DNA of 45,570 nt. Source: an uncultured Angelakisella sp. GTDB lineage: Bacteria; Bacillota; Clostridia; Oscillospirales; Ruminococcaceae. Location: positions 1-45,570 of the forward strand of contig CAKSYU010000013.1 of the NCBI GenBank assembly GCA_934524965.1, read 5' to 3'. Under the pieces are notes generated by a model that saw only the letters and a list, made by a program, of their open reading frames with translations, was not told the DNA's origin and searched no databases. This document shows positions 31,868 to 41,204 of the stretch, one piece after another (position 1 is the first letter of the stretch; every line of letters starts with the position of its first letter). The translations under genes were made by a program, and so were the position numbers.

Positions 31868-32605
31868 ATGTCGGAACTTACCGGTCGTATCCATTCTCTT
31901 GAGAGCTTTGGCACCGTGGACGGTCCCGGAATTCGCTATGTTGTGTTTTTTCAGGGCTGTCCCATGCGGTGCCTGTACTGCCACAATCCCGATACCTGGG
32001 AGATGGCGGGCGGCACCGAGATGACCGCCGATGAGATCCTCGAAAAGATCACCCGCAATCGGGAGTTCTACACCTCCGGCGGCATCACCGCCACCGGAGG
32101 GGAGCCGATGCTCCAGATCGACTTTCTCACCGAGCTGTTCACTAAAGCCAAACAGAACGGGATCCACACGGCGCTGGATACCTGCGGGATCCTGTTCGAC
32201 CCCGACCATACCGAAAAAGCCGATAAACTGCTGGCGGTCACCGATCTCGTGCTCCTCGATATCAAGCATATGTTTGACGAGGAGCACAAAAAGCTGACCG
32301 GTCACAGCAACGCGCGGGTCTTCGCCTTTGCGGAGTATCTTAAAAAGATCGGTAAACCGGTGTGGATCCGTCATGTCGTCGTGCCCGGCATCACCTTCCA
32401 AAGGGAGGAGCTGCTGGCGCTCGGGCGCTACCTGAAGACGCTGACCAATATGGAAAAGCTGGAGGTACTGCCTTACCATTCCATGGGCAAGGTCAAGTAC
32501 GATAGTCTGGGCATCGAATACCCGCTGCTCGGCACCCCTCAGCTTTCCAAGGCGGAAGCCGCCGAAGCGGAAGCGATCATCAGGGAGGGCATGCGCGGCG
32601 AATGA
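31868..32605 (+). CDS. pflA: Pyruvate formate-lyase activating enzyme
   Basis: Radical-SAM enzyme that abstracts hydrogen from the PflB glycine. The 245 residues have the FGTVDGPGIRYVVFFQGCP start and the 4Fe-4S cysteines C31, C35 and C38 (CPMRCLYC), then GGITATGGEPMLQ, LDTCG, and WIRHVVVPG. ATG 31868 gives the usual N terminus MSELTGRIHS; a GTG at 31859, overlapping the pflB stop as GTGA, is a possible coupled start and adds three residues. Co-transcribed with pflB; a terminator follows at 32649-32679. Confidence 0.95.
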   Translation: MSELTGRIHSLESFGTVDGPGIRYVVFFQGCPMRCLYCHNPDTWEMAGGTEMTADEILEKITRNREFYTSGGITATGGEPMLQIDFLTELFTKAKQNGIHTALDTCGILFDPDHTEKADKLLAVTDLVLLDIKHMFDEEHKKLTGHSNARVFAFAEYLKKIGKPVWIRHVVVPGITFQREELLALGRYLKTLTNMEKLEVLPYHSMGKVKYDSLGIEYPLLGTPQLSKAEAAEAEAIIREGMRGE

Positions 32606-32648
32606 TTTAGCCTTCCTCTTTATTCTTCTTTCATTTTCTCTCTAAGGG

Positions 32649-32679
32649 AAAGACCCCCTGCGTGGTGCAGAGGGTCTTT
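32649..32679 (+). terminator. Terminator of pflB-pflA
   Basis: AAAGACCC and CTGC arms pair with GCAG and GGGTCTTT around GTGGT, followed by T residues. Confidence 0.85.
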
Positions 32680-32696
32680 TCCTTTTCTTTTCACTT

Positions 32697-32725
32697 AAAA
32701 AAGCCCGCCGGCAGGCGAGCTTTTT
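32697..32725 (-). terminator. Terminator of the small exporter gene
   Basis: AAAAAGC...CGCC-GGC-AGGCG...GCTTTTT hairpin; read leftward it ends in a T-run, 18 bases past the stop codon at 32743. Confidence 0.8.
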
Positions 32726-32742
32726 AATATGTTCGGGTATGC

Positions 32743-33213
32743 TTATGCGAATACCGTGAACAGCCCGTAGGCAATGCCGCCGGTGATAAAGCCGCTTACC
32801 AGCACCCCCGCCGTAATGACAAGGAATGCCGTCAGGATCCGCATTCGCAGCACCGCCGCCACCAGCGAGCCGGTCCACGCGCCGGTGCCGGGCAGGGGAA
32901 TGGCAACAAAGAGGAACAGCCCCCACTTTTCATACTGCCCTATCTTTGCCGCCTTTTCGTCCGCCCGCCGGATAATTTTTTGGAAGAAGCCGCCGATGCG
33001 GGGCAGAGTAGAAAGATATTCCAGTATCTTTTTGGCGAATAAGATGAGGAACGGCACCGGCAGCAGGTTACCCAGCACGCAGGTGAGGTACACCGACCAG
33101 AAGGGCAACCCCATCGCCGCTCCCGCCGGAATGCCGCCCCGCAGCTCCACGATGGGCAGCATGGAAATGCAGAACAGATAAAACCATTTATTTTGCAGTA
33201 AGCTCTGGAACAC
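32743..33213 (-). CDS. Small multi-drug export family membrane protein
   Basis: A 156-residue membrane protein of the COG2426/Sm_multidrug_ex family, whose transport role is predicted but little tested. Diagnostic segments: ISMLPIVELRGGIPAGAAMGLP near the N terminus (the PI.ELRG.IP motif), LGNLLPVPFLILFAKKILEYL, and the EKWGLFLFVAIPLPGTGAWTGSLVA block, in which PLPGTGAWTG is the hallmark. The start is GTG 33213 with an AAGGG site 11 bases upstream, so the exact start is moderately certain. It is divergent from hrcA, with repeat copy F in the gap. Confidence 0.85.
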   Translation of the reverse strand: MFQSLLQNKWFYLFCISMLPIVELRGGIPAGAAMGLPFWSVYLTCVLGNLLPVPFLILFAKKILEYLSTLPRIGGFFQKIIRRADEKAAKIGQYEKWGLFLFVAIPLPGTGAWTGSLVAAVLRMRILTAFLVITAGVLVSGFITGGIAYGLFTVFA

Positions 33214-33510
33214 TTGTCATTCGTCCCTTTCTTGTCAAGCCTTTGCGCAGAGGGGAATATCGCCCCGCAGGGCACCGCTTCGCGGTGTCACGGGCGTTCC
33301 GCCCGTGCCGGCGGCTGCGCCGCCGTCCCTGCGGGGCTTCCTGCGCCCCGTTACTACTCTTATAAATAAGTTCGCGCGCGCCCGCGCGTATATATGGGCA
33401 CCCGCCCGCGCCCGCGGGGCTTTTGCCCATGCTTTTTCCCATTATAGCATGGGACTGGCACTCTGCAATCAAGACTGCGAAAAATAGTTGTAAATTATTT
33501 GTGAACCCTA
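33214..33510. other. Intergenic region upstream of hrcA
   Basis: With the hrcA promoter this makes a 375-base gap. It holds repeat copy F (33262-33337), an alternating purine-pyrimidine run CGCGCGCG and CGCGCGTATATATG (33373-33396), and a GC-rich tract to about 33420. No ORF is convincing. Confidence 0.6.
33262..33337. repeat. Four-way hairpin (cloverleaf) repeat, copy F
   Basis: Outer stem GCCCCGCAGGG (33262-33272) pairs perfectly with 33327-33337. Three hairpins: 33273-33287 (CACCGC, loop TTC), 33289-33307 (CACGGGCG, loop TTC) and 33309-33325 (CGGCGGC, loop TGC). The third arm matches the middle arms of copies A and C except for the loop. It lies between divergent genes. Confidence 0.87.
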
Positions 33511-33538
33511 TTGACAACTGCAAAAAAGTGAGTACAAT
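33511..33538 (+). promoter_or_regulatory. Promoter of the heat-shock operon
   Basis: TTGACA (33511-33516), 16-base spacer, TACAAT (33533-33538), ending nine bases before CIRCE. Confidence 0.85.
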
Positions 33539-33546
33539 AATAATCG

Positions 33547-33573
33547 TTAGCACTCGAAGTGAGTGAGTGCTAA
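33547..33573. promoter_or_regulatory. CIRCE operator (HrcA-binding site)
   Basis: TTAGCACTC (33547-33555), nine-base spacer, GAGTGCTAA (33565-33573): a perfect match to the CIRCE consensus. HrcA bound here represses the operon; GroEL normally assists HrcA. Confidence 0.97.
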
Positions 33574-33588
33574 AAAGGAGGGAACGAC

Positions 33589-34620
33589 ATGGAGCTGGAT
33601 CAGAGAAAAAGCAGGATCCTTACCTGCGTGGTGGAAAGCTACATTCGCACCGGCGAACCGATCGGCTCCAAGCTGATCGCTGCCATGCTGGAGGACGCTG
33701 TTTCCTCTGCCACCGTCCGCAATGATCTTGCCTACCTCAGCGAGCAGGGCTATTTGGAGCAGCCCCACACCTCAGCAGGTAGGATCCCCACCCACCGCGG
33801 CTTGCGTTACTACCTCGACCACCTGATGAAGCCGCAGCCGCTGGAGGAAGCGACCCGCGGCGAGATCGACGCCTTGTTCAACTACTGCGACCCGGACCCC
33901 GACAGGGTGCTGGAGGGTGCCGCCAAAATGCTGGCGAAGGAGACTGGCTGCTTTGCGATTTCCACCACCATTTCGCGGCAAAGCCTTTTCGTCAAGCGCA
34001 TCGAGATCATTCCCGCCACGGCGCACACCGTCGTCATTCTGCTGCTGTGCTCCAACGGCATGGTGAAAAACAAGGTGTGCCGGGTTAATTTTGAACTGAC
34101 CCCCAATGTGGTGGATTTCTTCCAGAGCTTCGCCAACGGTCGGCTTGCCGGACACAGCCTCAATGAGATCACCGCCCAGTACATCAATTCGATGGCGTTC
34201 ACGCTGGGCGAGCACACCGATATCTTTGCCCCGCTGCTCGCTGCTATTTACGAGCTGTGCAGGGAAGCCTGCGAGGGTGCTTTGTACCGCAGCGGTACGG
34301 GCAACCTGTTACAGGACCCGCAGCTGAGAACGGTGGCAGACCGGCTGTACCGGCTGCTGGATTCCCGTGAGGAAATGCTGCGGCTCATCGGCAGCAGGCA
34401 GGGCGAGCTGTTTGTCAGCGTGGGACGGGAAAACGCCCGTTCCGAAATGGAGAATTCCTCCATGATCGTCGCCCGCTACCGCATCGGAGAAGATTCCATC
34501 GGCGCGCTGGGGCTGGTCGGTCCCGTCCGTATGGATTACGCACGGCTCATTCCCCATGTGGAGTATTTTGCGGGAATGCTCAGCCGGATGCTCAGCGATA
34601 CACTGAATAACGGTCTGTAA
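33589..34620 (+). CDS. hrcA: Heat-inducible transcription repressor HrcA
   Basis: Repressor of class I heat-shock genes, 343 residues. N-terminal winged helix: MELDQRKSRILTCVVESYI, GEPIGSKLI, SATVRNDLAYLSEQGYLEQPHTSAGRIPTHRGLRYYLD, the most conserved part of the family. A GAF-like inserted dimerisation domain and C-terminal region follow (MIVARYRIGEDSIGALGLVGPVRMDYARLIPHVEYFA). ATG 33589 has AAGGAGGGA upstream and lies 15 bases after CIRCE, so it is autoregulated. First gene of hrcA-grpE-dnaK-dnaJ. Confidence 0.97.
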   Translation: MELDQRKSRILTCVVESYIRTGEPIGSKLIAAMLEDAVSSATVRNDLAYLSEQGYLEQPHTSAGRIPTHRGLRYYLDHLMKPQPLEEATRGEIDALFNYCDPDPDRVLEGAAKMLAKETGCFAISTTISRQSLFVKRIEIIPATAHTVVILLLCSNGMVKNKVCRVNFELTPNVVDFFQSFANGRLAGHSLNEITAQYINSMAFTLGEHTDIFAPLLAAIYELCREACEGALYRSGTGNLLQDPQLRTVADRLYRLLDSREEMLRLIGSRQGELFVSVGRENARSEMENSSMIVARYRIGEDSIGALGLVGPVRMDYARLIPHVEYFAGMLSRMLSDTLNNGL

Positions 34621-34642
34621 GCCGCGAAAGGAGAGAGACCCT

Positions 34643-35215
34643 GTGGAACAGGAAAAGAAAACCACCGCCCCCGAGGAGGAGCTGATGCCCGAGGAACCCG
34701 CCGAGACCGAGAACGCGGCGACCGAGGAAAAAGCCCCCGAGGAGAAAAAGGGCAAAAAGAAAAAGAGCAAGGAAGCGGAAGCGCTGGAAAAGTGCGAAGC
34801 CGAAAAGAAGGAGCTGGAGGACAGATACCTCCGCCTGATGGCAGAGTACGATAACTACCGCCGCCGCACCCAGAAGGAGCGGGAAAATGTTTACCCCGAC
34901 GCAGTGGCAAATACCCTCAAGGAGCTGCTGCCTCTCCTGGATAACCTGCAAAGAGCGCTGGATACCCCCTGCGCCGACGAGAATTACCTCACCGGCATCA
35001 AGATGATCCAGACGGGCTTTGAGGAATACCTCAAGAAAATGGGCGTCGAGACCTTCGGCAAAGCCGGAGACCCCTTCGATCCCAACCTGCACAATGCCGT
35101 CATGCACATCGAGGACGAAAGCCTTGGCAAGAATGTGGTGGCGCAGGTCTTCCAGAGCGGCTACCGCCGCGGAGACCGTATCCTGCGGCACGCCATGGTG
35201 CAGCAGGCGAATTAA
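34643..35215 (+). CDS. grpE: Nucleotide exchange factor GrpE
   Basis: DnaK co-chaperone that drives ADP release. The 190 residues have a highly charged disordered N terminus (about 1-50, Glu/Lys-rich), a long coiled-coil helix (about 50-100, including LEDRYLRLMAEYDNYRRRTQKE) and the C-terminal beta domain with FDPNLHNAVMHIED and VAQVFQSGYRRGDRILRHAMV, the family signature. The start is GTG 34643, with AAAGGAGAG upstream. It is 22 bases after hrcA. Confidence 0.95.
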   Translation: MEQEKKTTAPEEELMPEEPAETENAATEEKAPEEKKGKKKKSKEAEALEKCEAEKKELEDRYLRLMAEYDNYRRRTQKERENVYPDAVANTLKELLPLLDNLQRALDTPCADENYLTGIKMIQTGFEEYLKKMGVETFGKAGDPFDPNLHNAVMHIEDESLGKNVVAQVFQSGYRRGDRILRHAMVQQAN

Positions 35216-35286
35216 ACTTCAGTTTCAGTCAGCAATTCAAATTCACATAAACCAGTTCAATTCACAGTAGAGTTTAGGAGGAATAG

Positions 35287-37128
<1,842 letters not shown>

Positions 37129-37153
37129 CCGGGAAAACAGCTTGTAATGGGGC

Positions 37154-37180
37154 GCGCAGAGGCAGTTTCTGCCTCTGCGC
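37154..37180. promoter_or_regulatory. Hairpin between dnaK and dnaJ
   Basis: Perfect 12-bp stem GCGCAGAGGCAG (37154-37165), loop TTT, CTGCCTCTGCGC (37169-37180). There is no T-run after it, so it is not a classic terminator. A second stem TTGCAGAG...CTCTGCAA lies at about 37190-37218. These may limit readthrough or stabilise dnaK mRNA so that dnaJ is made at a lower level. Confidence 0.6.
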
Positions 37181-37244
37181 TATCCTGCTTGCAGAGGACA
37201 AAAAGGTTTTCTCTGCAAAGATCCTGCGGTAAAGGGTGATTAGA

Positions 37245-38432
37245 TTGGCAGAGAAAAGAGATTACTACGAAGTGCTGGGCTTGCAGAAAGGCGCCAGCGA
37301 AGATGAGATAAAAAAGGCGTTCCGCCAGCTGGCGAAGAAGTACCACCCCGACCTGAACCCCGGCGACAAGGAAGCCGAAGCGAAGTTCAAGGAAGTCAAC
37401 GAGGCGTACGAGGTGCTCTCCGATAAGGAGAAGCGCCAGCGCTACGACCAGTTCGGCTTTGCCGGTGTAGACCCCAGCTACGGCGCCGGCGGCGCAGGAG
37501 CAGGAGCAGGAGCGGGAGCGGGCGGCTTCGGCGGCTTTGGCGGCGGCTTTGGTGATCTGGGCGACCTGTTCGGAGATATCTTCGGCGGGGGCGGCTTCGG
37601 CGGCTTTGGCGGCGGTCGTGTGCGGGACCCCAACGGTCCTATCCGCGGCGAGCACCGTGAGGCGCAGGTCACGGTCTCCTTTATGGAGGCGGTGAAGGGC
37701 TGCACCCGTGATATCAAGATCTCCCGACTGGAAAGCTGCAGTGAGTGCGGCGGCAGCGGCGCCAAGAAGGGCACCAGCCCCGAGACCTGCCCAGACTGCC
37801 ACGGCACCGGTCAGGTGACGGTACGGCGTCAGACCGCCATCGGCGTGATGCAGATGCAGCAGCCCTGCGCCCGCTGCGGCGGACGGGGTCGCATCATCAA
37901 GGAGCCTTGCCCCAAGTGCGGCGGTAAGGGTCGTGTAAAGGTGAACAAGACCGTAACGGTGAATATCCCCGCCGGCATTGATGACGGTCAGACCGTCGCG
38001 GTGCGCGGGCAGGGCGACAGCGGCCGCAACGGCGGTCCTGCCGGCGACCTGCGGGTAACAGTAAGCGTCCGTCCCGACCCGCTGTTCGAGCGTGACGGGT
38101 ATGACATCTGGTGCGAGATCCCGATCACCTTTGCGCAGGCGGCAATGGGCGACGATATTGTGGTGCCCACCGTGGACGGCAAGGTAAGCTACCATGTGCC
38201 GGAGGGCACCCAGAGCGGTACCGTCTTCCGCCTGCGGGATAAGGGCGTGCCCGCCCTGAACGGACGCGGCAGAGGCGACCAGTATGTCCGCGTGGTGGTG
38301 GAGGTGCCCAAGAGCATGACCAAGGCGCAGAAGGATAAGCTGCGCGAGTTTGACGCGGCGCTGGGCGATAAGAACTACCAGAAGCGCAAGAGCTTCGCGG
38401 AGCGGCTGAAAGACTGCTTCAGCGACAAATAA
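37245..38432 (+). CDS. dnaJ: Chaperone DnaJ (Hsp40)
   Basis: DnaK co-chaperone, 395 residues. J domain (about 1-70) with the HPD triad in [10 protein letters not shown], a Gly/Phe-rich linker with long GAGAGAG and GGFGGF runs, four zinc-finger repeats ([32 protein letters not shown]) and C-terminal substrate domains. I choose the TTG at 37245, giving [12 protein letters not shown], because AAGGG lies eight bases upstream; GTG 37236 is too close to that site. Last gene of the heat-shock operon, ending in a terminator. Confidence 0.96.
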   Translation: MAEKRDYYEVLGLQKGASEDEIKKAFRQLAKKYHPDLNPGDKEAEAKFKEVNEAYEVLSDKEKRQRYDQFGFAGVDPSYGAGGAGAGAGAGAGGFGGFGGGFGDLGDLFGDIFGGGGFGGFGGGRVRDPNGPIRGEHREAQVTVSFMEAVKGCTRDIKISRLESCSECGGSGAKKGTSPETCPDCHGTGQVTVRRQTAIGVMQMQQPCARCGGRGRIIKEPCPKCGGKGRVKVNKTVTVNIPAGIDDGQTVAVRGQGDSGRNGGPAGDLRVTVSVRPDPLFERDGYDIWCEIPITFAQAAMGDDIVVPTVDGKVSYHVPEGTQSGTVFRLRDKGVPALNGRGRGDQYVRVVVEVPKSMTKAQKDKLREFDAALGDKNYQKRKSFAERLKDCFSDK

Positions 38433-38438
38433 AGCGAA

Positions 38439-38474
38439 AAAGGGAGAGCCTGCATATGCGGGTTCTCCCTTTTG
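38439..38474 (+). terminator. Terminator of the heat-shock operon
   Basis: AAAAGGGAGA arms pair with TCTCCCTTTT around a TGCATATGC-like loop, ending in a T-run. Confidence 0.88.
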
Positions 38475-38498
38475 GTCTGTGGGGGATATCGCGGGTAA

Positions 38499-38581
38499 GG
38501 CGCCCGCAGGGCGCTCCGGCGCAGCCGGAGCCGGCGGCTGTGCCGCCGAAGCCGCCGCAGGCGGCTTGCCCTGCGGGCGCC
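38499..38581. repeat. Four-way hairpin (cloverleaf) repeat, copy C
   Basis: Outer stem GGCGCCCGCAGGGC (38499-38512) pairs perfectly with 38568-38581, identical to copies A and B. Three hairpins: 38513-38531 (GCTCCGGC, loop GCA), 38532-38548 (CGGCGGC, loop TGT) and 38549-38567 (AAGCCGCC, loop GCA). The first arm is that of copies D and E with one loop change; the second is that of A and F with loop changes. Between convergent genes. Confidence 0.9.
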
Positions 38582-38607
38582 CTCCAAGAGCGGCAAGCCC
38601 CCGCCCT

Positions 38608-39687
38608 TTACATCTCCGCCGCCAGCTTTGCCAGCAGCGCTTCGGCACGCCGGTCTACCATGGCAAAGTCCGTCGCGCCGATGTAGTAGCGCTCCAGCGC
38701 GTCATGGCGGCGGTGCGCCTCGGCGATCGCCTGCTCCGCCTGCCGCAGCAGCACACCGGCGGTCTTTTGCAGAAAGCGCAGCCGCACCCGACGGGCACGC
38801 AGCCTGCCGCCATCGGTAAAGCGCTGGGCGTGAATGGCACGCCCCTCCAGCGGGACGGCGTGCAGGCTGTTGCCGGTGACAAAGGCAAGCCCTGCCTGCG
38901 GGATCAGCAGGTGATCCGGCTTTTCGGGGGAGAGGGGACAGGGACAGGTGATGACATGGTAGCCGCGCGCCACCGCCTCGTCCCGCAGACGGTTCAGCAG
39001 TTCCGCCGCGGCAGCCCCGTAGGGATCCTCCAGAAAAATGACACGGCTGCACAGCGCCGAAATTGTTTCATGAAACAAAATCACGCCCCGATCCGTCACC
39101 GCCGAGAGCAGCCGCAGCTCCTCCTGCCCCTGCTTGCCCAGGTCGGGCAGCTCCCGCGCCGCCAGCCGCGCGGCAAACTGCCGCGGCTTTTCACGGTCAA
39201 GGGCTTCCGCTGCCAGCCGCCGTGCCTCTCCCAGCAGCGCGCCGGCGCCCGCAAGGTAGCGTACCGCCTGCCGGTGCAGCCCGCCGATCTCGCTGCCCAG
39301 TGTGACGATCTCCTCCCGCTGGGCGGATAGGATATCTTCGTTCCAGCACTCGCACAGCGAGAAGGGCTGCTCCACCGCCCCGGGGTACTGCGGCTCCAGC
39401 GCGTGGGGCGGGGTGGCGTCCAGCAGGACGATGCGCTGCCGGGGCAGCAGCACGCCGTCCAGACTGGCGGCGTCGGAGGAACAGTGGATCTCCTCCACCG
39501 GCTGCCCGCGCTGCAATGCCAGCCGGACGACCCGCTTCATCAGGGTGGATTTGCCGGTGCCGGGACCGCCCTTGATGAGAATGGGACGCCAGCCGGCGGC
39601 GGGTTCGGCGAACTGCCCGAACAGCGAATAAAAACCGTTTTGGGAGTTGCAGCCCAAAAACCAGCGGCAAAGGGTGTTTTTTTCCAT
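38608..39687 (-). CDS. P-loop ATPase of unknown role (PRK06851-like)
   Basis: 359 residues. Near the N terminus is a clear Walker A loop, LIKGGPGTGKSTLMKR, preceded by FLGCNSQNGFYSLF, a combination seen in a Firmicutes family of uncharacterised ATPases that usually has two related ATPase halves. The second half is recognisable (DRGVILFHETISALCSRVIFLEDPYG) but the place of a second Walker loop reads LEDPYGAAAAELL, so only one half is likely to bind ATP. The segment GLAFVTGNSLHAVP follows. Start ATG 39687 has AAAGGAG upstream. It sits downstream of the uracil glycosylase gene, with a hairpin in between. Confidence 0.7.
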   Translation of the reverse strand: MEKNTLCRWFLGCNSQNGFYSLFGQFAEPAAGWRPILIKGGPGTGKSTLMKRVVRLALQRGQPVEEIHCSSDAASLDGVLLPRQRIVLLDATPPHALEPQYPGAVEQPFSLCECWNEDILSAQREEIVTLGSEIGGLHRQAVRYLAGAGALLGEARRLAAEALDREKPRQFAARLAARELPDLGKQGQEELRLLSAVTDRGVILFHETISALCSRVIFLEDPYGAAAAELLNRLRDEAVARGYHVITCPCPLSPEKPDHLLIPQAGLAFVTGNSLHAVPLEGRAIHAQRFTDGGRLRARRVRLRFLQKTAGVLLRQAEQAIAEAHRRHDALERYYIGATDFAMVDRRAEALLAKLAAEM

Positions 39688-39788
39688 CAAAAAGAACTCC
39701 TTTCGGCGGGCGGATACCAAAAACCCCGCTGGTGCCATTCTATGCCGCGCCCCCAAAACCGTGCGGGCAGCCGGATCGGGGCAAAAGG

Positions 39789-39830
39789 AAAGCCCGCGTT
39801 CCCTGCCTTTCGGCGGTTCGCGCGGACTTT
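39789..39830 (-). terminator. Possible terminator of the uracil-DNA glycosylase gene
   Basis: AAAGCCCGCG (39789-39798) pairs with CGCGGACTTT (39821-39830, one mismatch) with inner pairing; read leftward it is followed by CCTTTTG, a weak T-run. Confidence 0.45.
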
Positions 39831-39846
39831 TCGGCTTCCTGTCAAT

Positions 39847-40413
39847 TTATATTTCGATCCCCAGCTCCTTTATTTTCTCCCGCAGGGAGAGAAAATCCGC
39901 GAAGGCATACTGCGTCTGGCGGGGGTTGCGCAGCAGCGCCGCGGGGTGGAAGGTGCCCATCATATGTACCCCGTTTTTCTCTATCCACTCTCCGTGCTGG
40001 CGGGTCACGCGGTAGTCGGGCTGGATCAGCGTCATGGCGGCGATGCGCCCCACGCAGACAATGATCTTGGGGCGGATCAGCGCCACCTGGTTGCGCAGAT
40101 ACCCCATGCAGGCGGCGATCTCCTCCTGCTCGGGGTCGCGGTTCTGCGGCGGGCGGCATTTTACGATATTCGCGATGTAGACATTGCGGCTGCGGTCGAG
40201 GTCGATGTAGTTCAGCATCTTATCCATCAGCTGACCGCTCCGCCCCACAAAGGGCTCGCCCTGCTCGTCCTCGTGCTGTCCGGGTCCCTCCCCGATCAGC
40301 ATGATTTGCGCTTCGGGATTCCCCACCCCGAATACCACATTCTTTCGCCCGCCGCACAGCTTGCAGGCGGTGCAGTGCAGCGCGGTCTCCCGCAGGACTT
40401 CCCAATCCATCAT
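39847..40413 (-). CDS. Uracil-DNA glycosylase, family 4 (iron-sulfur)
   Basis: Removes uracil from DNA. The 188 residues fit family 4: N-terminal CTACKLC cysteines for a 4Fe-4S cluster, further cysteines at VKCRPP and in EIAACMGYL, active-site loop GEGPGQHEDEQGEPFVGRSGQLMDKML and the C-terminal FHPAALLRNP motif. The start ATG 40413 (or 40410) has GGGGGAG upstream. It is a second member of the UDG superfamily in the window, of a different family from the gene at 2334. Confidence 0.92.
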   Translation of the reverse strand: MMDWEVLRETALHCTACKLCGGRKNVVFGVGNPEAQIMLIGEGPGQHEDEQGEPFVGRSGQLMDKMLNYIDLDRSRNVYIANIVKCRPPQNRDPEQEEIAACMGYLRNQVALIRPKIIVCVGRIAAMTLIQPDYRVTRQHGEWIEKNGVHMMGTFHPAALLRNPRQTQYAFADFLSLREKIKELGIEI

Positions 40414-40476
40414 GGAGACGCTCCCCCTTTTTTGTAAACTTTTTATCAAAAGCATTATATCAGATAATTATCCTCT

Positions 40477-40504
40477 TTGCAAAACAGAACAGGGGTGTTA
40501 TAAT
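40477..40504 (+). promoter_or_regulatory. Promoter of the pduL-like gene
   Basis: TTGCAA (40477-40482), 16-base spacer, TATAAT (40499-40504). Confidence 0.7.
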
Positions 40505-40547
40505 AACATAGTCAAAAAGTATGCGACATTAAGGAGGCTACCCCATT

Positions 40548-41120
40548 ATGGCAAAAGTATTAGTAGAAACTTCCGCCCGTCACCTGCACCTCACGCAGGA
40601 GGATTTGGAGACCCTGTTTGGCAAGGGCTTCGAGCTGACTTTCAAAAAGGCGCTTTCCCAGCCAGGACAGTTCGCCACCAATGAAAAGGTCGAGGTCATC
40701 GGCCCCAAGAAGTCCATGGGTCTCATCTCTGTTCTCGGTCCCGTGCGTCCCCGCACGCAGGTCGAGCTTTCCATGACCGACGCCCGTTCCATCGGCATCG
40801 CCCCCTTCGTGCGGGAATCCGGCGACCTGGACGGCACCCCCGGCTGCCGCCTGGTAGGGCCCAAGGGTGAGATCGAGCTGAAGGAAGGCGTCATCGTTGC
40901 CAAGCGCCACATTCACTTTACCCCCGAGGACGGCGAAAAGTTCGGCGTCAAGGATAAGCAGATCGTCAAGCTGAAGATCGACAGCGACGGTCGTAGCCTT
41001 GTATTCGATGATGTCATCTGCCGTGTTTCTCCCACCGCGGGCACCGCGTGCCATCTGGATACCGATGAAGCCAATGCCGCCGGCTGCTCCGGCGAGGTCT
41101 ACGGCGAGGTCATTCTGTAA
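40548..41120 (+). CDS. PduL-family phosphotransacylase
   Basis: Predicted to interconvert acyl-CoA and acyl phosphate (acetyl- or propanoyl-), a functional substitute for Pta. The 190 residues contain both zinc-binding His motifs of PduL: SARHLHLTQEDLE (about 9-21) and AKRHIHFTPEDGE (about 122-134), plus the late LDTDEANAAG. LSQPGQFATNEKV and RESGDLDGTPG are also family hallmarks. There is no N-terminal shell-targeting peptide and no microcompartment gene nearby, so it is probably a free cytosolic enzyme. ATG 40548 follows AAGGAGG. With pflB making acetyl-CoA, acetate and ATP production is a plausible role, but ackA is not in the window. Confidence 0.88.
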   Translation: MAKVLVETSARHLHLTQEDLETLFGKGFELTFKKALSQPGQFATNEKVEVIGPKKSMGLISVLGPVRPRTQVELSMTDARSIGIAPFVRESGDLDGTPGCRLVGPKGEIELKEGVIVAKRHIHFTPEDGEKFGVKDKQIVKLKIDSDGRSLVFDDVICRVSPTAGTACHLDTDEANAAGCSGEVYGEVIL

Positions 41121-41204
41121 ATCACCGTTTTCCCCGGACGGCAGGCTTTTTAACAGTCTGCCGTCTTTTGCAAAAACCAAAGCGACCGAAAGGAGTTTCC
41201 CCCT

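Noticed and set aside
39068..39081. TGTTTCATGAAACA as a second parS site
   Set aside because: It is two bases shorter than parS, lacks the central CACGTG core, and lies inside a coding region where it encodes part of a conserved HET segment.
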